This document shows, piece by piece, positions 40,628 to 52,501 of a DNA stretch of 64,000 nt. Under the pieces are notes generated by a model. The model did not search any database. It had not been told where the DNA came from and worked only from the letters and a program-made list of their open reading frames with translations. Source of the stretch: Corbicula japonica (lineage: Eukaryota > Mollusca > Bivalvia > Venerida > Cyrenidae); NCBI GenBank assembly GCA_038501625.1, contig JAZAYU010000005.1, positions 1,240,001-1,304,000 on the forward strand. Direction: 5' to 3'. The first letter of the stretch is position 1. Each line of letters opens with the position of its first letter. A program made the position numbers and the translations under genes.

Positions 40628-42727
40628 TTACCTGCGAAGTAAACGAGCTAGCAGAGAACACAGATGCCATTTTGCTGCATTGTTTCGTCTCCTAATTTTC
40701 AATGATGTCACATAGCACTTCAAGGCTTCTTGGTGTCTGCCCTCCTGAACCATGCATTGTCCCAGAAGATTAAGTGCCGTTTCGCGGTGACCAAGGTTTA
40801 CGTCGGTGTGAATTGCTGTAGCCAAGTTGTTGAGAGCACTTTGTTGCTCTGTCAGTCTATGGAGCTGGCTGTACACCTTGTACTGCAGGAAGAAGAGATA
40901 TGGTAGGGAGTCTGTCACAGCCCAGTCCATCCAGTATTCACCTTTTGTTCTGTATGGCCGGTCCTCTTCTGTAGTGCGGAACATTTCATACACCAGCTCT
41001 CGAGGAATACAGTTGAACTCACTATGCAAAAACTGGACACAAAAAGCCATGTTGTGTTTTATCATATCTTCATTGTTTTCATAGCATTGTTTTGCAAAGC
41101 GTACAGAAGCATTAGTTGTATATTTCGAGCAAGAACAATAGTTTATTACAGTTGTTTGTGACAATCGTTCCCTCACAGCTGTCAAAATCGTTTCGCATCT
41201 TGCTAGATCTCCAGCACAGTACAGTGCTGATGCGTGTTTCAGTCTCCCGGAGGAGAAATCCGAGTTCGAACCAAGAGAGAGCCACCTGAAGGCTTCGGGA
41301 GATATAGCCCGGGTATGGTGGATATCTGCTGAAGCTCTAATGGATCCTATTGTGGTACAGAGAAATGGTGTTAGAAGACTGATAGCAACCTTCTCAAATT
41401 GGCTGCCCACTGCATATAACTGACACAACTTAGAGACAGTGTGTGAATAATTTTTATCATTTGCATCAACAGTTTGAAAAATGTTTTTCTGAATTTCGCT
41501 GAAAGTACGATGCAAACATCTTGCTGTGTCAATCATGTTTGAACAAGCCAGGGTGAAAACAGCATCATCTGTTATGACAACTCCAGATTGTAAATGACCT
41601 GCCTTAACATGAAGACGTTTACCAAGATCATCTATCTGTATACTTAGCAGTGCTTGCTCTATGTTACCGGTCAAGGTGCTCATGACATCTGCCAGCTGAA
41701 CTTTTACTTCTGCAGATAATTTACCAGCAAGAAGATTATTCCCAGGTATCACAAAATGAGGACAGTTTTCTGTCAGTATACACCGGAATAAACTTTGCAA
41801 GCACTGATTTAACAATGTCAGTAAACTACCTTCATTCCATGTAATACTGACTGCTGAACCCGCTATACAGAAGAATAAAACGTTCTTGCACATAAAACTG
41901 GAGACAACCTCTCCACATTTAGGCTTCAGAAATGTTTTTATAATCATTTTCATCAGAATGTAGCATCCTATTTGTGTTATATTTAGGTTGTACATCATGC
42001 ATCTTTCAGCATAGGACGTGGATATTCTCCACTCCAAATCCTGGTTAATGCCTGTTCTGCTGGAGACTTGGACAACAAAGCAGCCTTGTTGTGCCGAATA
42101 CCTTTTCATATCTTCCGTTGGCCAACCACTCACATTTTGCTGATGTAACCACGGACCAGCTTCTCTTGGCCAGGATCGACAGTGTAAAGCAAGTACTAAG
42201 TCATAATCATAAAAATCTGTTACTCTGTACGTTAGTGCTGGGCCATGTGAAGTAAGTCTTCCATAAGACATAAAACTGTTAAATGTATTTGTCAGAAGCA
42301 CTCTGCCAATTCTGTCTGTGATATGGTCTTCATCCTGGATATTCACTGCAGGAAGAGGAGCATCTTTTCTCAGCAGCTGCAGCAGGCAATAGCCTGGTGA
42401 TGTTGTCTCATCCTGTACCATCAGATACTGACGCTCCCTGTTAGGCTGCCACTGAGATAAGTCCTGTATCACTTGTATTTCATGTAAACAAAATAAACAA
42501 TCAACGTCAGACTTTATGCCTAAAGTAGTTGATGCTTCTGACTGACTGCCGAAGGTATGAGATTTGATCGTCATGTCCCGCAACAAAAAGTGCATGTCTA
42601 ATAAAGGCTCGTTTATCATCATTGCCCTCCTTCTTTTCTTCACCATGTATTCTGTAACTCCTATATCATGCAGAACTTCAGACAGCCTCATGGACAGGTC
42701 GTGATTATGGTCTGGTGGTCGGAACAT
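40628..42727 (-). CDS. cGAS-like receptor / Mab-21 domain nucleotidyltransferase, copy 2
   Basis: A 699-residue single-exon paralogue of the 7141-9273 gene, same strand, recognisably similar end to end. The active-site pattern is kept: GS at 60-61, D74-x-D76 (SDVD), and D174/D176 (YDYD) before CRSWP. Shared blocks include SPGYCLLQLL, GWPTEDMKRYSAQQGCFV, EWRIST and MYNLNITQIGCYILMK, with a TPR-like C-terminus ending LLARLLRR. The start is ATG 42727, because AAATTTTTCAG, a good acceptor, ends one base before it. A 5' non-coding or short coding exon upstream is likely but not found. TAA again follows CGCAG|GTAACA. The role as a nucleic-acid sensor is inferred from the family. Confidence 0.85.
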   Translation of the reverse strand: MFRPPDHNHDLSMRLSEVLHDIGVTEYMVKKRRRAMMINEPLLDMHFLLRDMTIKSHTFGSQSEASTTLGIKSDVDCLFCLHEIQVIQDLSQWQPNRERQYLMVQDETTSPGYCLLQLLRKDAPLPAVNIQDEDHITDRIGRVLLTNTFNSFMSYGRLTSHGPALTYRVTDFYDYDLVLALHCRSWPREAGPWLHQQNVSGWPTEDMKRYSAQQGCFVVQVSSRTGINQDLEWRISTSYAERCMMYNLNITQIGCYILMKMIIKTFLKPKCGEVVSSFMCKNVLFFCIAGSAVSITWNEGSLLTLLNQCLQSLFRCILTENCPHFVIPGNNLLAGKLSAEVKVQLADVMSTLTGNIEQALLSIQIDDLGKRLHVKAGHLQSGVVITDDAVFTLACSNMIDTARCLHRTFSEIQKNIFQTVDANDKNYSHTVSKLCQLYAVGSQFEKVAISLLTPFLCTTIGSIRASADIHHTRAISPEAFRWLSLGSNSDFSSGRLKHASALYCAGDLARCETILTAVRERLSQTTVINYCSCSKYTTNASVRFAKQCYENNEDMIKHNMAFCVQFLHSEFNCIPRELVYEMFRTTEEDRPYRTKGEYWMDWAVTDSLPYLFFLQYKVYSQLHRLTEQQSALNNLATAIHTDVNLGHRETALNLLGQCMVQEGRHQEALKCYVTSLKIRRRNNAAKWHLCSLLARLLRR

Positions 42728-43400
42728 TCTGAAAAATTTATGTTGTGTGAACAACATATCAAATTCCACCAAAAATGTTTACATTAATGATTAATTGCAA
42801 TTTAATTTTGTCTTATTGAATTTAAATTTTTAGTCATAATTCTCTTGAAATAATTTTTATATGCCCCAAAAGGACTCTCCAAATCAGTACTACTCTAGTT
42901 TTGCCTGTGTTTACCGCTTTTGAAGTTAGATACAAAAATCGAAGCTGGTGGTATTTGGTCACAAGTCAATTTGTTTTTTGTTGTTGTTTTTTATCATTCA
43001 GTGGGACAATTCAATTGTGGTTTTTATTATGGGCGCAACTCTGTATTTACACAAGTAATAATTATCAATTTTCATTCATCTCAAACGCTGATAAGCACAA
43101 GACAGCAAATATGGAACCTTTGTTTCTATATGTTTAGATTAAAACCATTCAATGATCAGCACTTGGAATATGGTCCAGTTAGCCCTAAACGAGAAAACAA
43201 TGGGCGAAACCATTCATAACAGAACTTAGAAAGGGGATCTGAAAATAATAAAATCCTGTGTATCGCAGAGAACACTAAAGTCAAAAATTCAAAAAAGGAG
43301 GTATATCCTTGAGGTTATTAAAAGTATGCAAAGCTACACTAGTCAGACTGGGAAATTGAACATTCATTAAAATGTTGACAGGTAGAGGCAATATCATTTG
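42728..43400. other. upstream region of cGAS-like copy 2, partly dispersed repeat
   Basis: A stretch at 43150-43260 ('gccctaaacgagaaaacaat', 'gggcgaa') matches 45785-45870. No exon was recognised. Confidence 0.45.
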
Positions 43401-43404
43401 AATT

Positions 43405-43760
43405 TTACAGTAGCGCTATTTGTGCAGTGAAGCGACAGTAAAAAATCTCCCCGTACATAGAGTCAGTACTGTTATCAGTAAAATAACCCGTTGCCGATGT
43501 CATGCAGTGATGATAACGGGCTATCTGATAAATCTTTTTTAGGGTTGTCCCTGCTAGCTCCATTGGTTGCGTTGTCGGAATTTCATGGCTAGGCGCCGGC
43601 GCCGTGACCGTCCGGGTTCGCTGCCAGGTAGAGGCAATATCATTTATAAAGTATTTTAGGAGTACTTTTAACAGTATAAGTACCGTTCTCATGTTCAAAT
43701 GACATACTTGATAACAGCACTGATTGAATGTATTGGGAGACTTTTTACAGTCGCAACACT
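43405..43760. repeat. foldback element with a tRNA-like centre
   Basis: The left arm 'gcgacagtaaaaaatctccc' and the right arm 'gggagactttttacagtcgc' pair, and pairing continues through 'actgttatcag'/'ctgataacagt'-like segments. A relative of the arm lies at 35467-35515. The centre has a box B-like 'gggttcgctgcc' near 43613. Confidence 0.6.
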
Positions 43761-44737
43761 ATCATGAGCAAAGCTATCATTATATTGATAAGTGTCACAA
43801 CTGCTCTGATGATATGGCAAGACACAGATCAGAGCGTCTAGATGATTGAGACGAAATGTTGTCCAGATTAGCATGAGTGATTACATTCTCAACTCGAAAC
43901 CGTGGAATAAAAGTTTAGAAACAACATTTAGAGGGTGCGAATGGGGCGCACAACACCTATGTCGCATGTTTTGATCCGGTCAAGCTTCTTACTTTTAAGT
44001 GAAAGCCCCGCAACTGATTGCCAAGAATAGTATTTTAAGAACAGTAACTAACAAAGAAAGATTCATGAAATTATTTCTTTGCAAGTTTCCTATCTTTGTT
44101 ATCTATTTAGAGTATTCGATTGAAATCTTAACAAAAATGAAAAAGAAACAATGAAAATCCTAATAATGATGTGTGTTAAATGTAATGTTGGTGATTTATG
44201 TTACTTGACAATTAAATTAATTGATCTAAAAATTGAACAAACCTGGTTTTTTACAGTTGTTATTAAATTTAAGAATTTCCTTTTCCAATCTGTTTCACAT
44301 CCTCTTTCTATATCTGAAATCTAATGCACGGAGAAAACAAGAAATTAATTTCCTCTATTAATGAAATAAAACAAAGGGAGGATAAAAGAAATCGAAATTT
44401 AAGTATGAGTTTTCTCCCATTTTTGGTGTGTAAAAATCGTTTTAAAACAAAAGAAATAAGCACATTTGAAATCAGAGAAGAATCAAGAAGGGGTTTATTG
44501 GGGGTTGCTAAACCACCCTCTTGGGCAGCAGTATTACCATAGGTGTAACAAAAACCAGGGCTTTTAAGTTTTGAAACTATTGAAGTTAAAAGCCTAAATG
44601 TCAACAGAAAAAACTACATGCTATTTCATCCTAAAAACATTCTTAGTCGTTATTTTTTAAACTACCTATCAGTCAACAAACAAGCGCATACCAAAATGTT
44701 GTACACATATATATTCACATAATAAAATTATTGTCGT
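43761..44737. other. intergenic, nothing recognised
   Basis: AT-rich. Two overlapping short open frames near 44310-44600 show no family features. Confidence 0.4.
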
Positions 44738-44905
44738 AAAATCGGTGCAACGATTAGAAAAAGCAAATTATTGAATCGATATAAAAAATAGAAAAATCGA
44801 TGCAACGAATAGAAATAGCAAACTAATGACTCGAAATGAAATAACAAAAAAATCGGTGAAACAATTAAAAATAGCAAATTAATGAATCGACATCAAAATA
44901 AAAGA
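44738..44905. repeat. ~60-bp tandem repeat, 3 copies
   Basis: Units contain 'aaaatcggtgcaacgattag', 'aaatagcaaattaatga' and 'atcgat', slightly varied. Confidence 0.7.
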
Positions 44906-45399
44906 ACATAATTGTACATGTTCAAAGTTTACACACAGAAAAAATACAAACATAAATCACATATTGTCGTAAATATGGATATTGTTTAAGAAATGAGGCT
45001 AAAAGGCCTTAGAAAGCAGTGCACTCGTATATTTATGATTTATCAAGTAAAAGAAATGAAGTTTTGATGAAAGTGTTTAAAGTGACAAAATAACAGCGTT
45101 CGTCTTCTTGAATCATTAAAGATTTTGTTCAGTATGACCTCATCTGATGACAATTACGTCATATCAGAATTATCTCTGTATTTAACAATTCTCTATTGTA
45201 TGTGATAAAATCAATCAACTTTCAAATGAACGCGGCCTATTTAAAAATAACTTATTTAATACATCATTTAAGAATAAGCAATGGTTCGATTATTTCTTAA
45301 AAGGATTTAATCATTCAGATTCAATATTAAAATATATCAGCAATAAAAAGAGATTATAAAATTTTAGCATAAAAGCCCCCTACCATTCAATCAGTGCTT

Positions 45400-46115
45400 T
45401 TATTTATAACGCCCTTGGCGATTCCTGATATGCATATTTCACCTTTGCATATAAAGATATAAGTTACGCCAAATCGGAGGCTAGGCGGAGTGGACATAGA
45501 TGAAAAGGGAACTTTGAAAACCACCGAACACGACAAATATGAAAATATTGCAGGCTCGGTTTGATTGAGCCTGTTCATGGGCGGTAATAGAAATGCATAC
45601 TACTGCCCACGCCGCCTAGCCCCGAGTTGCACGCATCTCAATATTTACACCAATAAACAATACAATTTAGATCCATTCCAAACGATGGTATGCATATGGC
45701 GGTGAACATGGAACCTTCAATGCGATATTTTCAGATTAATACTATTCCGCGGCGGCGTATGGTCCCCAGATAAAAGAATGGGTTTGCCCTAAACGAGAAA
45801 ATAATGGGCGGAACTAAACAAAAAATAATTTTGACAGTGGATCTCAGACTATAAATCCTGTAAATCACAGACGACGTCATAGGCAAAAGACAGTTATGCA
45901 AATCCGTTACTGTTCGTGAACATGCTCAAACAAAACTAGCCTTAATATTTTTTTATCTGTAGTTTTCGGTGGCCTTCAAAGTAATGGGTTACTTTTCATC
46001 AGTTTGGAAGCCATTGAATATAATGCAGTCTCTGATTTATTGAGCCTGGTCATGGACAATAATGAACAAATAATATTGCTGACCACACCACATAGCCTTA
46101 AGTTAAGAAAACTCA
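45400..46115. repeat. cluster of dispersed repeats
   Basis: 45497-45656 is a close copy of 9296-9465. 45960-46115 is a diverged copy. 'ggcgattcctgatatgcata' at 45414 recurs at 50210 and near 3942. The MNRLNQTEPA open frame here is the repeat's own minus-strand frame, with no receptor gene behind it. Confidence 0.6.
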
Positions 46116-46249
46116 ACATCTACAGAAGAAAACAGCCATTTAAATAAAGGTTTGCATGTTATGACTGTTAGTATGGAATCATCAGAAGAATACAGTTTAG
46201 TTAACATACATTGTATGTAAATTTAGGATAAGGGCCAAATATAGGTATA

Positions 46250-48082
46250 CGAGGGTTGTTTGATAAGTTCGCGGACAGCGGTGTTTATTTTATTATTGTT
46301 CATCCAAAGTTAATGAAATTTTCAGGTATTGCGGAATCATGTTTAATAAAATGGTAATTACAAATTTTAACTTTGTTTTTTTCGAAATGCCCATTTTATT
46401 GAGGAATAACGCTACCATGGTAACGTTCTACGGAGCAGTCAGTAAAATTGGCATAACTCTTGTTTTTAATGCTTTAAAATGGTAACTTTGAGACGTCGAA
46501 ATTACGCGGGAACGCGTAACGTCAATACTCAATATGTCAACGTCATTTCCGTTAATTTTCATTGACATCCGTTGTTTTCGCTCGTCGGTACAGCAATTTA
46601 TCGCATAGTGATAGTGAAAACCATGACGTCAAATTTAAACGTTGAAACCAGGGCAAATATCAAGTTTTGCGTTAACCTAGGTCATACACCCACGGAAACG
46701 TTACGATTACTTGAGAAGTCGAACTCAGCAAAGTGTTGTCGCACTATTGTCTTCAAATGGCATGAGAGATATCGCAACGGACACGAAAGTATTAACGACA
46801 ACGCTAGATCAGGAAGACCGAGATCATTGTCGACGACGGCACGTCAGAAAATAGAAGACATTCTTGAAGAAGATCGCCGCGTGACAGTTAGAAGTTTAGC
46901 AGACGATGTTGGGGCTTCAACGCAAACCGTTCACAGAATACTGCGAGATGATTTGAAGATGAGGAAATGCAGTGCACGATGGGTTCCGCGTCTACTATCG
47001 ACTAATGACAGGTCCCGCAGAGTAGCTGCATCAAAGTTATTTCTTCGGCGGTACAAGAAGGAAGGCGAAGAATTTCTTGATAGGATCATCACTACCGACG
47101 AAACATGGATCTGGAATTATGACCCCGAATCTAAGCTACAATCGTCCATTTGGAAAACACCAGAAGAGCCGACTCCGAGGAAAGCGAAGGTTTCAAGATC
47201 TGGAGGGAAGCACATGTTCGTCTACTTTGCCGACCGACGAGGAATGATCCTGCAGCACCGTGTACCGGAAGGCCAGACCGTCAATGCGGACTATTACTCA
47301 AAAGTAAATTCCTAACATTATTATTTTAGTTAGTTTATAATAAAAATAGCGATAAAGAAAATGATATTATTACATTTTATTTTCAAATTAATTATGATCT
47401 TCAAATATCAGATCATTGTATAACAATTTAAATAAAATAATAAAGGATATTTCCGTATTGTGTTGTCAGGTCTTGCGGCGTGATTTGGTTCAGGCGTTGA
47501 GGAAGAAGAGGCCGGACCTTGACCTTGCGTCTGTACTGCTACATCAGGACAATGCGCCGGCACATCGGGCGAGTTCGACGTCTCTGGAGATCGACCTCCT
47601 AGATTTCGAGACCATCGTCCACCCACCGTACTCGCCTGATCTGGCCCCTATGGACTTTAGTATCTTCCCCGAGATAAAGCGTCAACTCCGTGGACTACGT
47701 TTCGAGTCAGCAATAGACCTCAGTTTGAAAGTGCGCTCGATCGTGGCATCATTTCCCGAGAGCTGGTATGTTTCCGTGTTCGACCAGTGGATCCGGCGTC
47801 ATGAGAAATGTGTAATCCGGGAAGGAGACTATGTGGAAAAGTGAACCGGCGCTATATTCTGACGTTGACATTATAGCGTTATTTTCGACGTCGTGCTCCG
47901 TAAATCGTTAATGTACCTTTTGTTTTATGTAGTTATTTGTTTATTGTTAATGTAAAACTATTACCAGTTGTTGTATTGTATTCGACTTGAATTACAGATC
48001 ATGCACATATAAATTTTATACATGTATTTTGTCTTTTTCTGTTTTTACGATCGCTGTCCGCGAATTTATCAAACAACCCTCG
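46250..48082 (+). mobile_element. complete mariner transposon
   Basis: Both ends read CGAGGGTTGTTTGATAA then TTCGCGGACAGCG (one mismatch in about 30), flanked by TA (46248-46249 and 48083-48084). Length 1833 bp, longer than the usual 1.3 kb because of long UTRs and a 166-bp intron. The transposase is intact. Confidence 0.92.
46623..47844 (+). CDS. mariner transposase (DD34D), two exons
   Basis: Cut-and-paste transposase of the mariner group. Exons 46623-47303 and 47470-47844 are joined through GTAAAT...TTGTCAG and give 351 residues, the normal mariner length. An N-terminal helix-turn-helix region (GHTPTETLRLL) is followed by SGRPRS and a WVPRLL block equivalent to the mariner WVPHEL motif. 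The catalytic triad is Asp in TTDETW, Asp in HQDNAPAH and Asp in SPDLAPMDF, with 34 residues between the last two. The start is ATG 46623; an in-frame ATG lies 17 codons upstream but adds nothing conserved. No stop or frameshift interrupts it. Without splicing, the first exon would stop four codons into the intron. Confidence 0.92.
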
Positions 48083-48372
48083 TATGTAACAGGTAATTTA
48101 AATGATTTTTAACATAGTTTTATACATATTAGTTTCCTATATTTATTGTTTCTTTAAGAACAAACTGGATTCTTATCATCAAACAAAAAAAACTAGTCTA
48201 TATACTTCTTCTGATATCATGCTACAAATTCAGACAAAACCTTCGTCAGTTTATGCATGTCTATCATTAACAATATTATTTATAATCTTTTTCTTGATTA
48301 TATTCAGTAAGACAGATGTAGTAATGTGCCAGTTTTAAAAATTTATACATTTGTTGTTGTTCCCATTATGTT
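48083..48372. other. AT-rich spacer between mariner and the TRIM-like gene
   Basis: A 78-codon open frame at 48102-48338 is hydrophobic and AT-driven. I do not regard it as a gene. The TRIM-like gene's 3' UTR probably lies here. Confidence 0.4.
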
Positions 48373-51300
48373 TTACTCCAGATCAAACACCGTAACAGTG
48401 TTGCTGTTTAATGATGTTACCACAAGTCTGGCCTTATGAGGATCAAAACACAGTGACGTGGGACGGAAAACCTTCCCTATGTTACCTAACAGTTTGTAGT
48501 CCTGTCCTATCTGGAAAATGTTGTCTGAGTTCACGCAACAGACAAACAGATCTCTACCATCTGTACACACTCCATGAGTATCTGACACTGTAGGTTCAGT
48601 CAGTGTGGTCAGATATTTCACCTGATGGTCAAGGATAACCAGGCCATTTTTCTGGTCAGCCACAAACAATCTGTCTCCTGCTCCACTGAAAGTTATGTGT
48701 TTTGTGTTGTAGAATATTTCTCTACCAGAAGCATCAGTTGATATTGTCTGTAATTGTTTACCATTCATATCATGAATATATATAGTCTTCATATAAGTTA
48801 GGAACAGTTTGTCATCCTTATAAGTCACGCCCCAGCATTCATGGTCCAGTTTTAGTGTTCGTGTAGCACTTAGCTTGTTACCCAGGGAAACAAACTGGAC
48901 AGTGCTTTTACCCAGGCTTACAACAGCTTCAGTCTTGCTGATCAGACTGACAGCAATAGGTGAATGTTGAAGGTTAACGTAATCTATTACTTTTTCAGTA
49001 GACATGTCCAGTCGCTTAAGCTTCTTGTTGTTGTAATCAGCCAAAAGGATTGAACCATCAGTTAAACAGGAACCCCAAAAAGAACAATTGAAAGTGTCAT
49101 TAGCAAGTTTGACACCAATCTCCCGTCGTTGTTTTATCTTGTAAAGGCTGTCCTTTTGCTTTATGAAACTGTTTCTGTTACTTGAAACTTTTCCAAGTGC
49201 TTGGAGTTGTTGTAAGAATTTTTTAATGTTCTGATCTACATGGAACATTACAGTGTCTTCATTCTTTCTCTGTTGCTCTTTTGCCACATCATCTGCATTG
49301 GCTGTGATTTTCTGTGACGTTTTTATGATGACGAATTCCTGAGCAAGGTTACCTTCTGAATTCTTTAACTGTGAAGCTGTTTCATTGATGGCATCAATCA
49401 ACTTGTTAACCTCATTTATCTCCTTTGTTAGGCATGATTCGATCCAGTCAAATTCCGTTTTGAGTTCTCGAACTGTCTCTTGTTCCATCTTTACTAATAG
49501 TGCTTCAAGTTCTTGTCTAAATGACTTGACCGACTGAACTTCCTTGTCAAAGTCTGTTTGGAGCTTTTTCACTTGATGCTCCTTGACGGTTTTGATTTCT
49601 TGCATGGCTAGCTTTGCCTTGTGGACTTTTTGTTGTGTGTCGGCAAATTGTGTTCTGCTGTACATTTTGTCAACCACTTCTGGTATGGGCTGGATATTCG
49701 AGCATGACCTGAATCAGAAGAAATGAGTCAATTTGCAATAAGAAATAGAAACCAAAGAGTTTAGTATTATGATGTGTAAGTCCGCAAGGCTTTTGAAATT
49801 AATTACTGACTGTGTGTCTAATGTTATTACATTCGTTAGAGAACCTACTCACAATGCTTGGGTTTGTATATTGGATTTATACAGGATGAATCCAGACAGA
49901 ATTGGTCATTATTAAATGCTTTAGCAATAGATCACAGATCCATGTTGTTACTATCAACTGAACCCTACCTAAGAAATCGATAAAATCGATGATCCACCTT
50001 TAACTGTAACCAGTATTTTATTTCATTTTCCGCTCTTACCAGAGCTCTCGTATGAGCTTTCGCTCTCGTTCCAAGGCGGTAACCCCATCGGTTCTGTTTT
50101 TCGTTAATTGTTTATGACGTCTTATTTGAATTGACATTCTTGTAACACCATGCTTTCATTTCCTCTCTTCTTTTTCGCTGCGTGGGAAGGCTGTTTTTTG
50201 TGAGTGTGGCGATTCCTGATATGCATAATTCACTTTTTTACAAACAGGGCTAAAAAATATATAATCTGATTTTTAAATTGATGTCCTGATATTATTAATA
50301 TAATTAAAGAAACACTTACGAAGAAATCTAAAAACTAGAAATGTGTCCATAGGACACGGATGCCCCCGCTATGCATCGTTTTCAGATACTAAAGTGCAAT
50401 GATGGGAATAATAGCATTTCAAAGACAGTGATGTTCGAGTAATTATAAGAATATGCATACACTTGATGATCAAGTAAATTATTTGTATTTGTGGCACTGT
50501 TGTCTTCTCATTACGGAAATGTCTGTGAAGAAGTTAGTGGTAATGCAATGATATGTCATAGTGAACATTTGTGCCAAGTTATTTTGAAATCCCTTCCTTC
50601 ATAAAGAAGTTATAGCCTGAACAAGTAAATTCAAGTTTTAGTAACTTTGACCTTGACCTTGGACCTACAGGCATGGGCATTGTCACGACACACCGCCTTG
50701 TTATGGTGAACATTTGTGCCAAGTTATTTTGAAATCCCTCCATTCCAAACAAAGTTAAGGGCAGTGTATATTTTTCTTAACACATAATGTAAGTGAAAAA
50801 GGGGCATAATTTGAAAAATATTGGAAGCAGGGTTATGGGTCTTGTTGGTTATGATGTAGATTTTGATGGTGAAAATATATTTCAAGTTTCAAGGCAGTAT
50901 CTCAAGTAGTTTTAAAGTTATGGGCAAAATGCATATTTTGCTTAACACAAAATATAAGAAACAAAATATATTCCTATTAAAACTAATGTAAATGGAAGTA
51001 TCAAAGGGCCATAACTTCTGAACGGAACATGTAAGAGCAAAACCCCACCTTAATGCACAATAACATATCAGGCCAAGCATTGCGGTAAAGTTTCATTGAA
51101 TTCCCAGCAGAGGTTTAGGAGGAGTTGCGTTCACGAGATATACTCCTATTAAAACTAATGTAAATGGAAGTATCAAAGGGCCATAACTTCTGAACGGAAC
51201 ATGTAAGAGCGAAACCCCACCTTTATGCACAACAACATATCAGGCCAAGCATTTTGGTCAAATTTCATTAGATTCCCACCAGTAGTGTAGGAGGAGTTGC

Positions 51301-52362
51301 GTTCACGAGATATACTCCTATTAAAACTAATGTAAATGGAAGTATCAAAGGGCCATAACTTCTGAACGGAACATGTAAGAGCGAAACCCCACCTTCATGC
51401 ACAACAACATATCAGGCCAAGCATTGTGGTCAAGTTTCATTAAATTCCCACCAGTAGTGTAGGAGGAGTTGCGTTCACGAAAATATCGGACGGACGGACG
51501 GAGGGACGGACGGACGGACAGGAGCAACTCTTAATGCCCGTCGCCATTTCATGGCGGGGGCATAAAAATACATTACAATAGACGTATAAAGGGAACTTTG
51601 AAAGCAACCGAACACTACACATTTTAAAATACTTTAGACTCTGTTTGATCGAGCCTTTTCAAGGGCAATAATGGTAATGCGAATTACAGCCCACGCCACA
51701 TAGCCCCGGTGAGCGCTACTTAATATTTTCGCAGACTGTAATTGATAACCACACTGATTGAAATCTAAAATTTTAAATTGACGATAAAACAAACGTCATC
51801 CTACAAAGTTTGGTAGTTTTTTTTATTATTATCATCCTTAAACACTGTTTAATTTAGGTGAGAAATTCTTATGCTCATTATTTCTCACCTTTTTTGGATC
51901 ACCGATGTTTATGCGAGGAAGTGGGCAGTTCGGAAAACAAATATACATTAAATGTTGCTCGGAAAGAAATTTCTGTTCAATGTAACAAAAACTGATTTCA
52001 AAAAATATGAGACAAAAAATGTGTTACCGGTGTGTGAGGGCGATGCACAATGCACAAGCCACCTCGTCATGATCTTTACAGTAGATGTTGATAACTTCTG
52101 TATGGTGCTCCGAACATCGCTGGGTTGGTAAGCTAGGCAGAGACCCATCCGGACCTAGGGACCGGAAATCTGCCTTGTCAAGAAGTTTATGTCCCTTCGT
52201 TAATGGGAATTTCTCGTGTATGCCGGTGCACGGTGTACAGTAGTAATTTTTACATTGCATGCAGTATTTGTCTGCCTCTCTTATCCTGTTCTCCTCAACA
52301 CAAAAACAACATTTTATATTTATAATTTCCTCCGATGTTATGTCAACTTGATTAGTCGCCAT
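48373..52362 (-). CDS. TRIM2/3-like protein without RING: two B-boxes, coiled coil, beta-propeller
   Basis: Exon 1 (52362-52028) and exon 2 (49708-48373) join in phase (CG|G = Arg) to give 556 residues. B-box 1 spans about residues 18-60 (CCFC...CMQC...YYCTPC...H). B-box 2 spans about 83-115 (CSEHH...YCKDHDEVACALC...H) across the splice. A long charged coiled coil follows (about 125-290), then a C-terminal propeller of NHL/YWTD-like repeats (about 310-556; DGSILLADYNNKKLKRLD, GDRLFVADQKNGLVILD). No RING domain precedes the B-boxes and the ATG is at the B-box end, so ubiquitin-ligase activity is not expected. This architecture is heavily expanded in bivalves. Its role in immunity or RNA binding is inferred. 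The 2.3-kb intron holds a Helitron-like element. Confidence 0.85.
50335..51570 (-). mobile_element. Helitron-like element with 172-bp tandem core
   Basis: Read on the minus strand, the 3' end is the hairpin GTGTCC-TAT-GGACAC, then ATTT and CTAG followed by T, the Helitron signature. The opposite end reads 'tttttatgcccccgcca' next to a CCGT/CGGA run, as in the 33123 element. Three direct repeats of 172 bp ('gcgttcacgagatatactcc' at 51127, 51299) form the core. It lies in the TRIM-like intron. Confidence 0.75.
51585..51740. repeat. dispersed repeat, copy of the 9296-9465 sequence
   Basis: 'aaagggaactttgaaagcaa', 'tttgatcgagcc' and 'agcccacgcc' in the same order, more diverged than the 45497 copy. 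Confidence 0.6.
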
Positions 52363-52501
52363 TTTGGTGCGTAGATTTAAACTTCCTTTATCAGAAAAAA
52401 TCGATCGATCATGTCATTTAAACGCCCGTATGTTATATTAATCATTCAGGTTTAAATGGTTAGCTACAACTGGGATTACCAATAGTATGGTATAGTGACG
52501 T

